A DNA stretch of 17,509 nucleotides, from contig CAZBEY010000041.1 of NCBI GenBank assembly GCA_964491015.1, positions 1 to 17,509 of the forward strand. The letters are read 5' to 3'. The DNA comes from JADFRD01 sp964491015 (GTDB lineage Bacteria; Fidelibacterota; Marinisomatia; Marinisomatales; TCS55). Shown in pieces: positions 1-8,207 of the stretch. Below the pieces are notes generated by a model. That model worked only from the letters and a program-made list of their open reading frames with translations. It searched no databases and was not told where the DNA came from. The position numbers were made by a program, and so were the translations under genes. Position 1 is the first letter of the stretch, and each line of letters starts with the position of its first letter.

Positions 1-250
1 TTTCCAGATTGATCCCATAAATATCTTTAAATTTCTCCTGCCATTTGGATCCATTACCCGTATCCACAATAATTTTATGGTCATTGCTTACCAATAATAA
101 TGATCTGGTCACCATCGTAATCCGATTTTTTTCATCGCTAGGAGCCTGCTTCTCCCAAAGCGGTTTTGGAATAATGCCAAACATAGCACCGCCATCCAGT
201 GCAAATTCACTGGTGACGATATTATATAAGTTGTAAGGTCCAATTTTCAT
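1..250 (-). CDS. MBL-fold metallo-hydrolase, N-terminal part (cut by window edge)
   Basis: The minus strand is open from an ATG at 248-250 to the window edge, giving the first 83 codons. The translation has the usual opening of one bacterial metallo-beta-lactamase-fold hydrolase group: 'ALDGGAMFGIIPKPLWEK', then 'DEKNRI', a 'RSLLL' strand and 'IVDTGNGSKW'. The metal-binding HxHxDH motif should follow just past the edge, so catalytic competence cannot be judged. In this family it would be a two-metal hydrolase acting on a small ester, lactone or similar substrate; the substrate is unknown. The start lies one base after the stop of the upstream 315-codon gene, so the two are almost certainly co-transcribed. 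I see no clear Shine-Dalgarno sequence, which fits coupled translation. The assignment rests on the recognisable N-terminal pattern only. Confidence 0.82.
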   Translation of the reverse strand, partial: MKIGPYNLYNIVTSEFALDGGAMFGIIPKPLWEKQAPSDEKNRITMVTRSLLLVSNDHKIIVDTGNGSKWQEKFKDIYGINLE

Positions 251-251
251 G

Positions 252-1199
252 TTATTGAACAAGAAAGTTAAGGCAATTTGCAATTTGCTGAAACGATTCC
301 GGTTTTGATTGTTTTGCAATACTCCGCAGTGCCTCCAATTGTATTATTTTATTCACAGAAACACTTTGTGGAAACCGATTGATGATTTTCACTGCTAAAT
401 CAATAAAATAATTTCCTCCGGACAACACATAGTTTTCCAATTCAAATGAGGAAATATTCACTTGTTGGGATTGATCTAATTGTAATTCAGCCAACCATTT
501 GGAAATAGCTTTATTAAATGAATTTGTGCGAACATAATCACCATCTCCCAATCTTAACATCGCTGCAAACACTGGAATAGAATCGATATTTTCCGGGGAA
601 ATTATCCAGGGAATAAAATCTCTCGGGGTCTGTCTTTTTTCCTGGGAAATTGGTTCTAAGGTGCACTTGAATAATTCTGATATCATGCACATGGAATATG
701 ACCATAATGCTTTTTCATTCTGATAAAAATGATAACTTCGCAGCCAATGATATGTAAAAAGTCCAAGCTGGTCAACGTTGTGAATCGCTAACTCCGCTAA
801 TAATTCTAAAATTGCGGGAGAATTATTTGAGGCTATAATTTGTCTGGCGGTCTCAACTTGAGCCTTATCCAGATCTCCCTCCATGACGGCCTTTTCAACT
901 TCATCGGTAAATACACTCAATCGGGTACCTTCAGCGATAACATCTTTCCAAATCTGTTCATCATCTTTTCTCACCGGATAACTATCAATTAAAGATTTTG
1001 AAAATTCACATAAATTAGTTGAAGGATTCACTTTATCATCCCCGATAATATTTTTTACTGCATTGATTAAAATAATCGGGTGATTATTGGGTGGAGGAGA
1101 ATGATCCACTTTAATAGCTTGATAAAGTAAATCTGATAAAAATTGAATTAAATTTTTTCTATTCACCATTGTTGGATGAATAGATTGGATATTTACCAT
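252..1199 (-). CDS. Conserved-looking hypothetical protein, 315 aa, probably helical and cytoplasmic
   Basis: I do not recognise this protein. It has no signal peptide, no membrane segment and no catalytic motif that I can name. Composition suggests an all-helical protein rich in L, I, A, N and Q, without strong periodicity; a repeat-type helical scaffold is possible but unproven. Residues 100-200 contain short alternating helices such as 'VEKAVMEGDLDKAQVETARQ' and 'AILELLAELAIHNVDQLGLF'. The first ATG (1197-1199) is used here; an in-frame ATG at codon 11 ('MVNRKN') is an alternative. The gene starts 17 bases after the lipoprotein gene stops and ends one base before the MBL hydrolase start, so it sits in the middle of an operon. 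The frame is long and uninterrupted, which supports a real gene. Confidence 0.75.
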   Translation of the reverse strand: MVNIQSIHPTMVNRKNLIQFLSDLLYQAIKVDHSPPPNNHPIILINAVKNIIGDDKVNPSTNLCEFSKSLIDSYPVRKDDEQIWKDVIAEGTRLSVFTDEVEKAVMEGDLDKAQVETARQIIASNNSPAILELLAELAIHNVDQLGLFTYHWLRSYHFYQNEKALWSYSMCMISELFKCTLEPISQEKRQTPRDFIPWIISPENIDSIPVFAAMLRLGDGDYVRTNSFNKAISKWLAELQLDQSQQVNISSFELENYVLSGGNYFIDLAVKIINRFPQSVSVNKIIQLEALRSIAKQSKPESFQQIANCLNFLVQ

Positions 1200-1216
1200 T
1201 ATAACTTTGGATAAAA

Positions 1217-1894
1217 CTAATCGGTATTAACAGAATTCGGTAATCTGAGATTTACAAATATACGAACAGAAATCCCTGTTAATCGGGAGTATTCAGTCGG
1301 CAGGCCGGACGCAGGGTCTGTATGGGGAGTATCTCCGTACCGTCTATTTAAATCAGCATCATTATTTACTTTATCATTCCAGTTAAAATCAAACAAATTC
1401 GTTATAGGTATTGAATTGAAATCATGATTGTATCCAATTTCATATCCCCATTTTTCATTAGGTTGACCACCAAATAATAAACCAATTCGTGTACTTGAAC
1501 CGTCTGTAATCCCCTTGGGGATATACATCATCCTCAACCCCCACCAAGAAATAGCGCCCTGTTTATCTTCAGTGCTGATGCGTTGTTTGAATTTATAATA
1601 GGTAAAATCTGAATTATAATTTGGATTCAGGCTCCATGCCAGGTTTAGTACATCCCACTTATTTTTTTTTGAATACAAAATTCTGCTGTAATCTATTCCC
1701 GTTCCATAAATGGGTAATCCGACGCGAAATCCTACATCGCTTTTATCCGTAAGACCATATCGGTACCAGATATACGGAAATATATTTTCCACTGACCAAC
1801 TCCACCCATATTTTTTATCACCGGGCTCCATCCGGCTTGTACTTACAGTGGGATGGGTTGCACAGCCCCCAAGGAGCAATACCAGAACAACCAT
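1217..1894 (-). CDS. Outer-membrane or periplasmic lipoprotein of unknown function
   Basis: The N-terminus is a hydrophobic stretch ending in the lipobox 'LLGGC', so signal peptidase II would cleave before Cys11 (counting from the ATG at 1894) and the protein would be lipid-anchored. The mature part, about 215 residues, is rich in aromatic residues and glycine, with alternating strands such as 'GFRVGLPIYGTGIDYSRI' and 'YEIGYNHDF' and a closing 'GISVRIFVNLRL'. That resembles a small beta-barrel or beta-sandwich envelope protein, but I can name no family. The ATG at 1894 gives a signal peptide with no basic residue. Extending five codons upstream to an ATC at 1907-1909 gives N-K-L-L before it and a normal lipoprotein signal, with a strong ribosome site six bases further upstream. 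The true start is therefore probably 1909. It follows the CBS gene closely in the same operon. Confidence 0.8.
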   Translation of the reverse strand: MVVLVLLLGGCATHPTVSTSRMEPGDKKYGWSWSVENIFPYIWYRYGLTDKSDVGFRVGLPIYGTGIDYSRILYSKKNKWDVLNLAWSLNPNYNSDFTYYKFKQRISTEDKQGAISWWGLRMMYIPKGITDGSSTRIGLLFGGQPNEKWGYEIGYNHDFNSIPITNLFDFNWNDKVNNDADLNRRYGDTPHTDPASGLPTEYSRLTGISVRIFVNLRLPNSVNTD

Positions 1895-1911
1895 CAGTAG
1901 TTTATTGATGA

Positions 1912-2451
1912 TTAGCCCCCTTCTGGTCTGTCAACACCCTGACGTTGAGGCAACGGAGGCAAGTTCAGAACTTCATCACCCAAAGCATAGGCGACTTGCT
2001 GAACAATATCTACTAATGAAACCACACCGATGGACTTTTTATTATCATCTACGATTGGAACGTGCCTGAAACCACTAAAAACCATAATATTTAAGGCATA
2101 GGCCACTGCATCTTCCTTTTTCAAATACTCAGGATTCAGACTCATAAAACTAGCGACAACTTTTTTGGAAAGGTCCATCCCTTTGCCGGTTATTTTTAAC
2201 AATATATCTCTTTCAGTCATAATACCGACCAGCTTGTTATTTTCTTCAACCAGAAGGCATCCAATCGATCTATTTTGTAATTTTTTTACCGCATCTTTAA
2301 TAGATGTATCACTTGATACAATTATGGGTCTAGATAATTTTAAACTTGACAGAGGTGCATCCAACGTTACCCCTTCCTTGATACCGCGGGATGTTGATTG
2401 TTCCAATGCATCCATGTGAGCTAATTCATCATCAAATTGATTTTCGTACAT
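1912..2451 (-). CDS. Two-CBS-domain protein
   Basis: The 179-residue protein contains two CBS motifs forming one Bateman module, a domain that usually binds adenine nucleotides or related ligands and acts as an energy or metabolite sensor. CBS1 covers about residues 38-92 ('PIIVSSDTSIKDAVKKLQ', 'GCLLVEE', 'VGIMTERDIL'). CBS2 covers about 98-155 ('VASFMSLNPEYL', 'FRHVPIVDD', 'IGVVSLVDIV'). There is no attached catalytic, transport or DNA-binding domain, so it probably regulates a partner protein. An acidic N-terminal tail of about 35 residues and a short proline-rich C-terminal tail flank the module. The ATG at 2449-2451 follows a good ribosome site (AAAAGGGAAGG on the minus strand). It lies 17 bases after the sorting-domain protein gene and two bases before the likely lipoprotein start. 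The partner cannot be inferred from the sequence. Confidence 0.9.
   Translation of the reverse strand: MYENQFDDELAHMDALEQSTSRGIKEGVTLDAPLSSLKLSRPIIVSSDTSIKDAVKKLQNRSIGCLLVEENNKLVGIMTERDILLKITGKGMDLSKKVVASFMSLNPEYLKKEDAVAYALNIMVFSGFRHVPIVDDNKKSIGVVSLVDIVQQVAYALGDEVLNLPPLPQRQGVDRPEGG
1916..1924 (-). promoter_or_regulatory. Shine-Dalgarno-like site that argues for an ATC start of the lipoprotein
   Basis: The minus strand reads AGAAGGGGG here, inside the last codons of the CBS gene. Its purine run ends six bases before the ATC at 1907-1909 and 21 bases before the first in-frame ATG at 1892-1894. Six bases is ideal spacing; 21 is too far. The run also encodes the final Glu-Gly-Gly of the CBS protein, so it could be coincidence. 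Confidence 0.4.
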
Positions 2452-2468
2452 AACCTTCCCTTTTCTAA

Positions 2469-4256
2469 TTATTTTAAATATATCATTTTTCGACTCATTA
2501 CAACCGGTAGATAATCACCCGATTGTGCTTCCACTGTGATGAAATAAATACCACTGGATTGAAATTCGCCTGACCATGTGAAAGAATAAGTTCCATTTTC
2601 TAGAAATACCTCGTCTAAAAAAACATCAATCTTTCGTCCTCTGGCATCCGACACGAATAGATTGACAACAGACTCTTCTAATAAATCGAACGTAATCTTG
2701 GTGCTAGAGTTAAACGGATTTGGATAATTCTGATATAGCGCGAAGATTTCGGGTATCAAATCTATGGCTTGAGAACTTTTTGTAATATCATTTGCGGCAC
2801 CAAACGATCTAAAAGAAAGATTAGTCCAAGATCCCTGATCCGGTATTTTCCCTTCATGAAACGGTTTATTTAAGTTCAGCGGACGGCTTTCAATAATTTC
2901 CCAATTTTCATTCTCATATTGGCATAAATGCAGCCAGCTTAATTGTGTATTCTCATTTAAAACAGCACTGGAATCAAAATAGAATATTTGATACGACGGA
3001 TTGGACTCCCATTCAAATAATAAAGAATCATTCATAAAAATACCCAAGATAGTGAAACCTTCTGATTGACCTGCAACTTCAATATTTAATTTTTTATCAA
3101 AAAAGTTAAACCCAATTTCATTTAATTCAAATTCCTGTTCCGGAATGGACTTCACCACTTGAGCAGCTGTTGCTTCATCCTTAAAAATACATTGATCATC
3201 CAAGGATATTGTCATTGTTCCAATCTCTTTGATCGCCGGGACGGTTTGGATCAGGTCATCATTCAGCCATAGTTCTACGTAATCCCAAGTATCCGGAATG
3301 ACGACTGAAGCAGAGGGTCCAAGCAAATGTGCTTCAACCATCTCATTATCACTTATTAGGTTAACTTTGGAGGAACTTTCGTATAATTGTGTCAATTGGA
3401 CTAAGAGTGATTCGTCTTCTTTAGTTAATCCGGTTATTCTTATCGCAGGTAATGATTCCAAAAATAACTTATCCTGATCATAAATATTTTTCCCTGTTTC
3501 AAGCTTTGAAATTATTACATTTAATAAATTTACTTTTCCATTGTTCCATTCAGCCGGAGATAGGAGCAAATTTTGTCTAAAAATGGGTTCTAATTTCTGA
3601 AATGAATTGTCAATATAATTTTCGATAATCTCATTATCAAAATCGTCAAACAAGAATTCAATTTTTTTTATTTCTTGCACGCTAAACACATTAATGAAAG
3701 AAGAGAAATCCACTTCTTCTGTCAGCAAGTATAGCAGCAGCATTTGGATATTTTCAATATTTGTCGAAACCTGTGTGGTAAAAAAATCCTGAATTAGAGA
3801 AGTATTAAAAGAATGAATATCAATGATCTCATCTTTTAATAATATCGTTGAGGGATATTCTTTCACAACAGAATCCAGAGTTCTTTCATTTTCCAGAATG
3901 TCTAAAGGGCGAGCCAATGCGGGTGTCTGAATTGGGCTTGAATAGTGTTTACCGTCAACCATTTGGATTTCTACTCTGTAAAATAAAAGATTGCCTGCTA
4001 TCACATCTTTGTCTAAATATCGATCTATTATTATGTCATCCAGATCAATACTGTCGTAGATAGACACTAATTCACGACTGCGGAATAACAGGATCTCTTC
4101 AATTTCACCTTCTGAAGGAATATCCCAGATGAGCAGAATGGATTCTGTTCCGCCATAGGCTTCCAATTTAATTGGAAGAGATTCCCTTTCTTCGGAGAAA
4201 AGCTGGCTGAGAGACAAAATGCCCAAAGCAAAAATAAATATGAAGTTTTTGTTCAT
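2469..4256 (-). CDS. Secreted fibronectin-III-like protein with C-terminal type IX sorting domain
   Basis: The 595-residue protein starts with a signal peptide ('MNKNFIFIFALGILSLSQLFS'). Residues about 28-115 look like a fibronectin type III domain ('ESILLIWDIPSEGEIEEILLFRS' region, then 'FYRVEIQMVDGKHYSSP'). The middle, about 116-500, matches nothing I know and shows no protease or glycosidase motif; it includes an acidic helical stretch (about 125-300) followed by beta-rich sequence. The last 91 residues, from about 505, form a sorting domain: 'YQNYPNPFNSSTKITFDL', then an FlgD-like beta-sandwich ending in 'SRKMIYLK'. Such tails direct proteins through the type IX secretion system to the cell surface or medium. 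It is probably a surface adhesin or structural protein, but that is an inference. A 72-base gap separates it from the protease gene upstream, the widest same-strand gap in the window. Confidence 0.85.
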   Translation of the reverse strand: MNKNFIFIFALGILSLSQLFSEERESLPIKLEAYGGTESILLIWDIPSEGEIEEILLFRSRELVSIYDSIDLDDIIIDRYLDKDVIAGNLLFYRVEIQMVDGKHYSSPIQTPALARPLDILENERTLDSVVKEYPSTILLKDEIIDIHSFNTSLIQDFFTTQVSTNIENIQMLLLYLLTEEVDFSSFINVFSVQEIKKIEFLFDDFDNEIIENYIDNSFQKLEPIFRQNLLLSPAEWNNGKVNLLNVIISKLETGKNIYDQDKLFLESLPAIRITGLTKEDESLLVQLTQLYESSSKVNLISDNEMVEAHLLGPSASVVIPDTWDYVELWLNDDLIQTVPAIKEIGTMTISLDDQCIFKDEATAAQVVKSIPEQEFELNEIGFNFFDKKLNIEVAGQSEGFTILGIFMNDSLLFEWESNPSYQIFYFDSSAVLNENTQLSWLHLCQYENENWEIIESRPLNLNKPFHEGKIPDQGSWTNLSFRSFGAANDITKSSQAIDLIPEIFALYQNYPNPFNSSTKITFDLLEESVVNLFVSDARGRKIDVFLDEVFLENGTYSFTWSGEFQSSGIYFITVEAQSGDYLPVVMSRKMIYLK

Positions 4257-4288
4257 GAAAAATAAACCGGCGAGACCAAATTTCTGAG

Positions 4289-4294
4289 ATTATA
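4289..4294 (-). promoter_or_regulatory. Possible -10 element for the sorting-domain protein gene
   Basis: The minus strand reads TATAAT here, ending 32 bases before the ATG at 4256, inside the 72-base gap 4257-4328. The six bases 17 upstream do not resemble TTGACA, and the -10 preference of this lineage is unknown, so this is only a candidate. The same gap holds a 7-base inverted repeat (4287-4293 and 4310-4316) that overlaps the element. Confidence 0.3.
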
Positions 4295-4328
4295 CTCCCA
4301 TTGGCAAGAATAATCTTTTGTTTATGAA

Positions 4329-5969
4329 TTATTTTATATAGGTGATCTTTTTAGAATAAACGGTATTTTCTGTCCTTAATTGGAGAATATAAAGCCCACT
4401 GGGCAAATTGGTTGCCTCAAATTCAATCTTGGTTTCCCCGGGAGTTACAAATTCATTTAGTAATGTTTTAATAAGTCGTCCATTAACGTCATATATGCGT
4501 AGTCGCGATTCGCTTCTTCTATCTAGGTTTAAAAGGACAGTAATTGCGGAATTGAATGGATTGGGGTACGCATTTAATATTGAAAAACTGTCCGGTATAT
4601 CATCATCATCTATGGAACTTGTCACAAAATCTATCGCCGCCATCACATCAATAATACCGTAACCATAATCATTGTCAGGAATATCCGATTTATCTGCAGT
4701 CATGATCATCGCTTCTCTTACCTGCATGGGTGTCCACTCAGGGTTAGCGCTCAAAATCACTGCGGCGGCTCCCCCGACCAATGGAGTCGCAAGGGATGTA
4801 CCACTTGCCGTGCGATATGAGTTCGAATTTGGCTGTGAGCACCAAGTACTCACGCCTCGGGCGCAAACTTCTGGTTTAATTCGACCATCATATGTTGGCC
4901 CGTGAGAGCTGAATGAAGCAATAATTCCTTCACTATTAACCGCTCCGACAGCTATAACCGAATCTGCATCCGCCGGTGCAGAAATATAGTAGTACAAAGT
5001 ATCACATGGTTCCGGTGGCGGATTTGAAGTCCCCCAATTCCCAGCTGCGCTGACACAAACCATCCCCAAATTAACAGCAATATCTACAGCTTTTGTTGTT
5101 ACGGCTGTATTTCCATCCATATCACAATAGGAATACCAATCCAAATAGCCCAATGAAGAAGATACAACGTCTGCTCCATTCTGTTCACCCCACTCTAAAG
5201 CGGCTACATAATTATCTTCTTCTACTATAGTTTCAGATGTGACGTCTTCAGTTTTAGCCAATAAAAATTCAGCTCCGTACGCAGGACCAATCAAATATCC
5301 CGGGTCATAACCTGCCATTGCGGAAAAGACCATCGTCCCGTGATCGTGTTGATTTCCGGCGTCATTATTTTCATTTGCTGTATTGCCATCATTGTTGACG
5401 AAATCCCATTCATCTACAATATTCACAGAATCAAACACCGAAAGATCGGTATTAAACCCTGTATCCAAAATTAATACTCTAACACCCTGACCGGAATAGC
5501 CCGCATCATGAGCAGCATCACAATTGATTTGCTCTATCTGTTCCCAGGCAAAGCCGTAAAAGGACGTATCCATTGCAATGCTCTTATACTCAAATGACGG
5601 TGCAGACAAATCCGGGGTTTTCCTGATAAACCTGGCAACCGGTTGTATTTTAGTCACGAATGGAAGTTCTGATATAGTATTTATTTGTTCATTCGTACCG
5701 GAGATAGATACAGCATTCAGCCAATGACTGTTCTGATGAATCATAACTCCTGTTTTTCGGACTATTTGAATGTATTCAATCGATATTTGACGATCGTACC
5801 ACGTATAATTTTGATTCACTTTCTGCCTGCGAAAAACAGCTTTTTCTGATAAGGGAATGAATTGATTGATATCAGTATTTTTATCTGAAAAGAACACCCA
5901 CATTTTGCTGCCGGATAACATTTCAAAAATAAAAACAACTAGTACAAAAAAATGATGAAATCGGTTCAT
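4329..5969 (-). CDS. Secreted subtilisin-like serine protease (S8) with type IX sorting domain
   Basis: This is a secreted endopeptidase. Counting from the ATG at 5967-5969 (546 aa), residues 1-22 are a signal peptide and about 25-115 fit an inhibitor-type propeptide. The S8 domain follows with all catalytic residues: Asp169 in 'LILDTGFN', His210 in 'HDHGTM', oxyanion Asn311 in 'SAAGNWG', and Ser392 in 'SGTSLATP'. Residues from about 462 form a sorting domain ('LNAYPNPFNSAITVLLNL' to 'SKKITYIK'), so export through the type IX system is expected. A TTG one codon earlier (5970-5972) could also initiate, but the ATG forms a TGATG junction with the stop of the upstream M14 gene, which fits coupled translation. 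The pairing suggests the two peptidases work together: an endoprotease producing peptides and a carboxypeptidase trimming them. Confidence 0.95.
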   Translation of the reverse strand: MNRFHHFFVLVVFIFEMLSGSKMWVFFSDKNTDINQFIPLSEKAVFRRQKVNQNYTWYDRQISIEYIQIVRKTGVMIHQNSHWLNAVSISGTNEQINTISELPFVTKIQPVARFIRKTPDLSAPSFEYKSIAMDTSFYGFAWEQIEQINCDAAHDAGYSGQGVRVLILDTGFNTDLSVFDSVNIVDEWDFVNNDGNTANENNDAGNQHDHGTMVFSAMAGYDPGYLIGPAYGAEFLLAKTEDVTSETIVEEDNYVAALEWGEQNGADVVSSSLGYLDWYSYCDMDGNTAVTTKAVDIAVNLGMVCVSAAGNWGTSNPPPEPCDTLYYYISAPADADSVIAVGAVNSEGIIASFSSHGPTYDGRIKPEVCARGVSTWCSQPNSNSYRTASGTSLATPLVGGAAAVILSANPEWTPMQVREAMIMTADKSDIPDNDYGYGIIDVMAAIDFVTSSIDDDDIPDSFSILNAYPNPFNSAITVLLNLDRRSESRLRIYDVNGRLIKTLLNEFVTPGETKIEFEATNLPSGLYILQLRTENTVYSKKITYIK

Positions 5970-8200
5970 CAATCTGATAAAATAATATCGATTAATCTGA
6001 GTGAATCGAATAAGTCAACTTCCCCATCAAAGTTTACATCTCCAACAATCAGTTGACGGTCGTTCAAAACAGAATTATCCAATACAAAATTCATTATCGT
6101 TAATACATCGAAAATGTCGAGAATTCCATCATTGTTTATATCTCCGGCCATAAAATCCAAATATCCGTTTATTTGAAAGTCGTCAAAATAAAAGCCATCA
6201 TCTTCAATATACCCATCTGATGTTAATATAAACCGAAAATAAACTTGAGGTTCATCGGCAAAAGCAGACAGGTCAATCCTTTCATCCACCCAATCTGATA
6301 CACCATCGTAACCCTGATCCGCAGTATTTTGCGCCCCTTGACCTGCTCCTTTTTCTGTGTACAATCCTCCTAATGAGACCCATTGATTTCCGTTAGTAGA
6401 TGCTTGAAATCGTACAAAGTCCCAATTGTTTTCAATCGCCCATTTTGCAGAAAATTGTACAAATGGAAAATCAACATTTTCAAAGCTAATAGGCGTATTT
6501 ATCATAATTGAACTGGCAGCATTTGATCTATAGTTTCCGTTAGGGCTATCAGTAATTGAGTGGTTGCCTGTATTTACATTGGATATTTTGAGACCCCAGG
6601 TTCCGGTAGCGGTCCAGTTTGATAAATCATTTTCAGCATTTTCTGAAAACAGGATCGAGTGTTTTCCGGTTATGACAGTCATCGTATCCCCACGCATAAA
6701 ACTACTATTATCATTTAAAGTAACGATAAGATCTATCGCCTTCCCATTGGTTAAGTTGCTCGAGTCAATTAATGAAACAGTCATAAATGTGGATTCTCTT
6801 GCTGTCAATTTCCCCAGATTATTTTCAAAATTTATAATACTGGTACTATATGAATTTGTTGAGACATTTAGGAATACGTCTCCGTCAGAATTTTGTAATC
6901 CCCTATTTTCTATAGTAATGTCAATTTGAATTGTATCGTCATTTGAGGAAAAGACTTCAAAACCATGTACAATGAAATCAGCTCCTCCAACAAAACCAAA
7001 AACCTGATTTGCATACAACTGGTCTTTGCACAAGGGAATAACTCTATTTTCGGACGGCCAAAAATTATCCTGGTACGACCCGATTTCAGGTGTATACGAA
7101 ATTAATCCGGCATCTCCATATGACCAATCATCAGCATCTCCATTCACCCCATAACCAATGGTTTCATATCCTGTACCCACTTGATAACCGTTTAATTTTG
7201 TCATTTCCCTGCCGATTTCACGGAATGTGGTTAAATCCGGTTCATTGGGCAGCGATCCATCTCCCCAAGGGTGAATCAACACATTGGAATATGAATGATA
7301 ATGAAGCACATTGGAAAATGCATGATTCAGAATAAAATCCCGTACAGCTTGGGTTTCCGGTTCTGAAAATGCGGAATCCCCCCTGAAAGTAGTGTTACAC
7401 GGATCCGGTGACGAACCGGAATTATCAGCGCCCCATTCATATCCGTAATTGCGATTTAAATCAATACCTCGTTGGGTGCCTACGCCGCAGCCGGTATCCC
7501 GTCTGTTTTTGCGGTGCATCCCGCCTCCATTTGGTGCAACAGATTCATTGTACACATAACCGTCCGGATTGACCACGGGGATAAACCACATTTCCCGGTT
7601 ATTGACCAAATACTCGGCTACCGGATCAGAATTATAATTTTCACATAACCATTCTACAAAATAGAACTGATTCATCATTCCCAGGGGTTCTCGGGCATGG
7701 GTGAGACCCGTAAATAATATTTCAGGTTCAGATTCATCCTGATCCGGATTATCCGATACTTTGAATGCCCAAATGGTTCTCCCCTCAACGGAGTGTCCTA
7801 TGGAATCTTTTATGGAAACTTTACCTGGAAATAATGACCTCAAGGAGTCCATTTTTACTATGACTTCATTAAAAGTATAGTTGCCCTTCATAGAACCCAA
7901 ATCAAAATCTCGATTGACCTCGGGTACATTTTTTTCCGTATAATATTGAGACATATTATTGATCAAGACATCAAAAATAATTCCACGCTCTGTCAGAATA
8001 GCTGCTTGATCTCTGCTGGCTATTACATCAATGAAAACCCCTTTTTTAATATGAACATGATCTAATGGGATTCCCGTGTCATGCAATTCATCCAATGTAA
8101 ATTGATCAGTTCCGTAGACTCGGAGCGATTGATATATTTCAATTGATTGTAATTGCCCTATGGAAAGCAGCCATGCGGCTACTAGAGAAAAAAATCTCAT
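5969..8200 (-). CDS. Secreted M14 zinc carboxypeptidase with dockerin-like C-terminus
   Basis: The protein (743 aa) is a secreted metallocarboxypeptidase that removes C-terminal residues from peptides. A signal peptide covers about residues 1-19 and a propeptide about 20-95. The M14 domain has zinc ligands His158 and Glu161 ('THAREP') and His292 ('HYHSYS'); substrate-binding Asn239-Arg240 ('DLNRNY'); a likely Tyr340; and catalytic Glu362 ('TPEIGS'). Residues about 400-505 look like a CARDB-type beta domain and about 510-672 like a jelly-roll domain of the MAM or immune-inhibitor-A type. Residues 676-743 hold two EF-hand-like dockerin repeats ('GDINNDGILDIFD' and 'GDVNFDGEVDLFD'). Unlike its neighbour it has no sorting domain, so its anchoring must differ. 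It starts seven bases after the citrate synthase stop and is coupled to the downstream S8 protease by a TGATG junction. Confidence 0.95.
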   Translation of the reverse strand: MRFFSLVAAWLLSIGQLQSIEIYQSLRVYGTDQFTLDELHDTGIPLDHVHIKKGVFIDVIASRDQAAILTERGIIFDVLINNMSQYYTEKNVPEVNRDFDLGSMKGNYTFNEVIVKMDSLRSLFPGKVSIKDSIGHSVEGRTIWAFKVSDNPDQDESEPEILFTGLTHAREPLGMMNQFYFVEWLCENYNSDPVAEYLVNNREMWFIPVVNPDGYVYNESVAPNGGGMHRKNRRDTGCGVGTQRGIDLNRNYGYEWGADNSGSSPDPCNTTFRGDSAFSEPETQAVRDFILNHAFSNVLHYHSYSNVLIHPWGDGSLPNEPDLTTFREIGREMTKLNGYQVGTGYETIGYGVNGDADDWSYGDAGLISYTPEIGSYQDNFWPSENRVIPLCKDQLYANQVFGFVGGADFIVHGFEVFSSNDDTIQIDITIENRGLQNSDGDVFLNVSTNSYSTSIINFENNLGKLTARESTFMTVSLIDSSNLTNGKAIDLIVTLNDNSSFMRGDTMTVITGKHSILFSENAENDLSNWTATGTWGLKISNVNTGNHSITDSPNGNYRSNAASSIMINTPISFENVDFPFVQFSAKWAIENNWDFVRFQASTNGNQWVSLGGLYTEKGAGQGAQNTADQGYDGVSDWVDERIDLSAFADEPQVYFRFILTSDGYIEDDGFYFDDFQINGYLDFMAGDINNDGILDIFDVLTIMNFVLDNSVLNDRQLIVGDVNFDGEVDLFDSLRLIDIILSD

Positions 8201-8207
8201 GTTTACT

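Noticed and set aside
45..236. Plus-strand open frame of 63 codons
   Set aside because: It lies opposite the metallo-beta-lactamase-fold gene fragment, whose minus-strand translation has recognisable family sequence; the plus frame resembles nothing.
1710..2069. Plus-strand open frame of 119 codons spanning the lipoprotein and CBS genes
   Set aside because: Both minus-strand genes are well supported (lipobox, CBS motifs); the plus translation has low-complexity, shadow-like composition.
4287..4316. Inverted repeat (AGATTAT, 16-base loop, ATAATCT) as a terminator for the S8 protease gene
   Set aside because: On the minus strand, the transcribed one, no T run follows the stem; the four-T run is on the plus strand where no gene ends. 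The stem is short and AT-rich.
5970..5972. TTG start for the S8 protease
   Set aside because: The ATG immediately after it gives the same signal peptide and forms a standard TGATG coupling with the upstream stop, so TTG is unnecessary.
6564..6929. Plus-strand open frame of 121 codons inside the carboxypeptidase gene
   Set aside because: It is antisense to a continuous, domain-rich secreted protein; no motif or ribosome site supports it.
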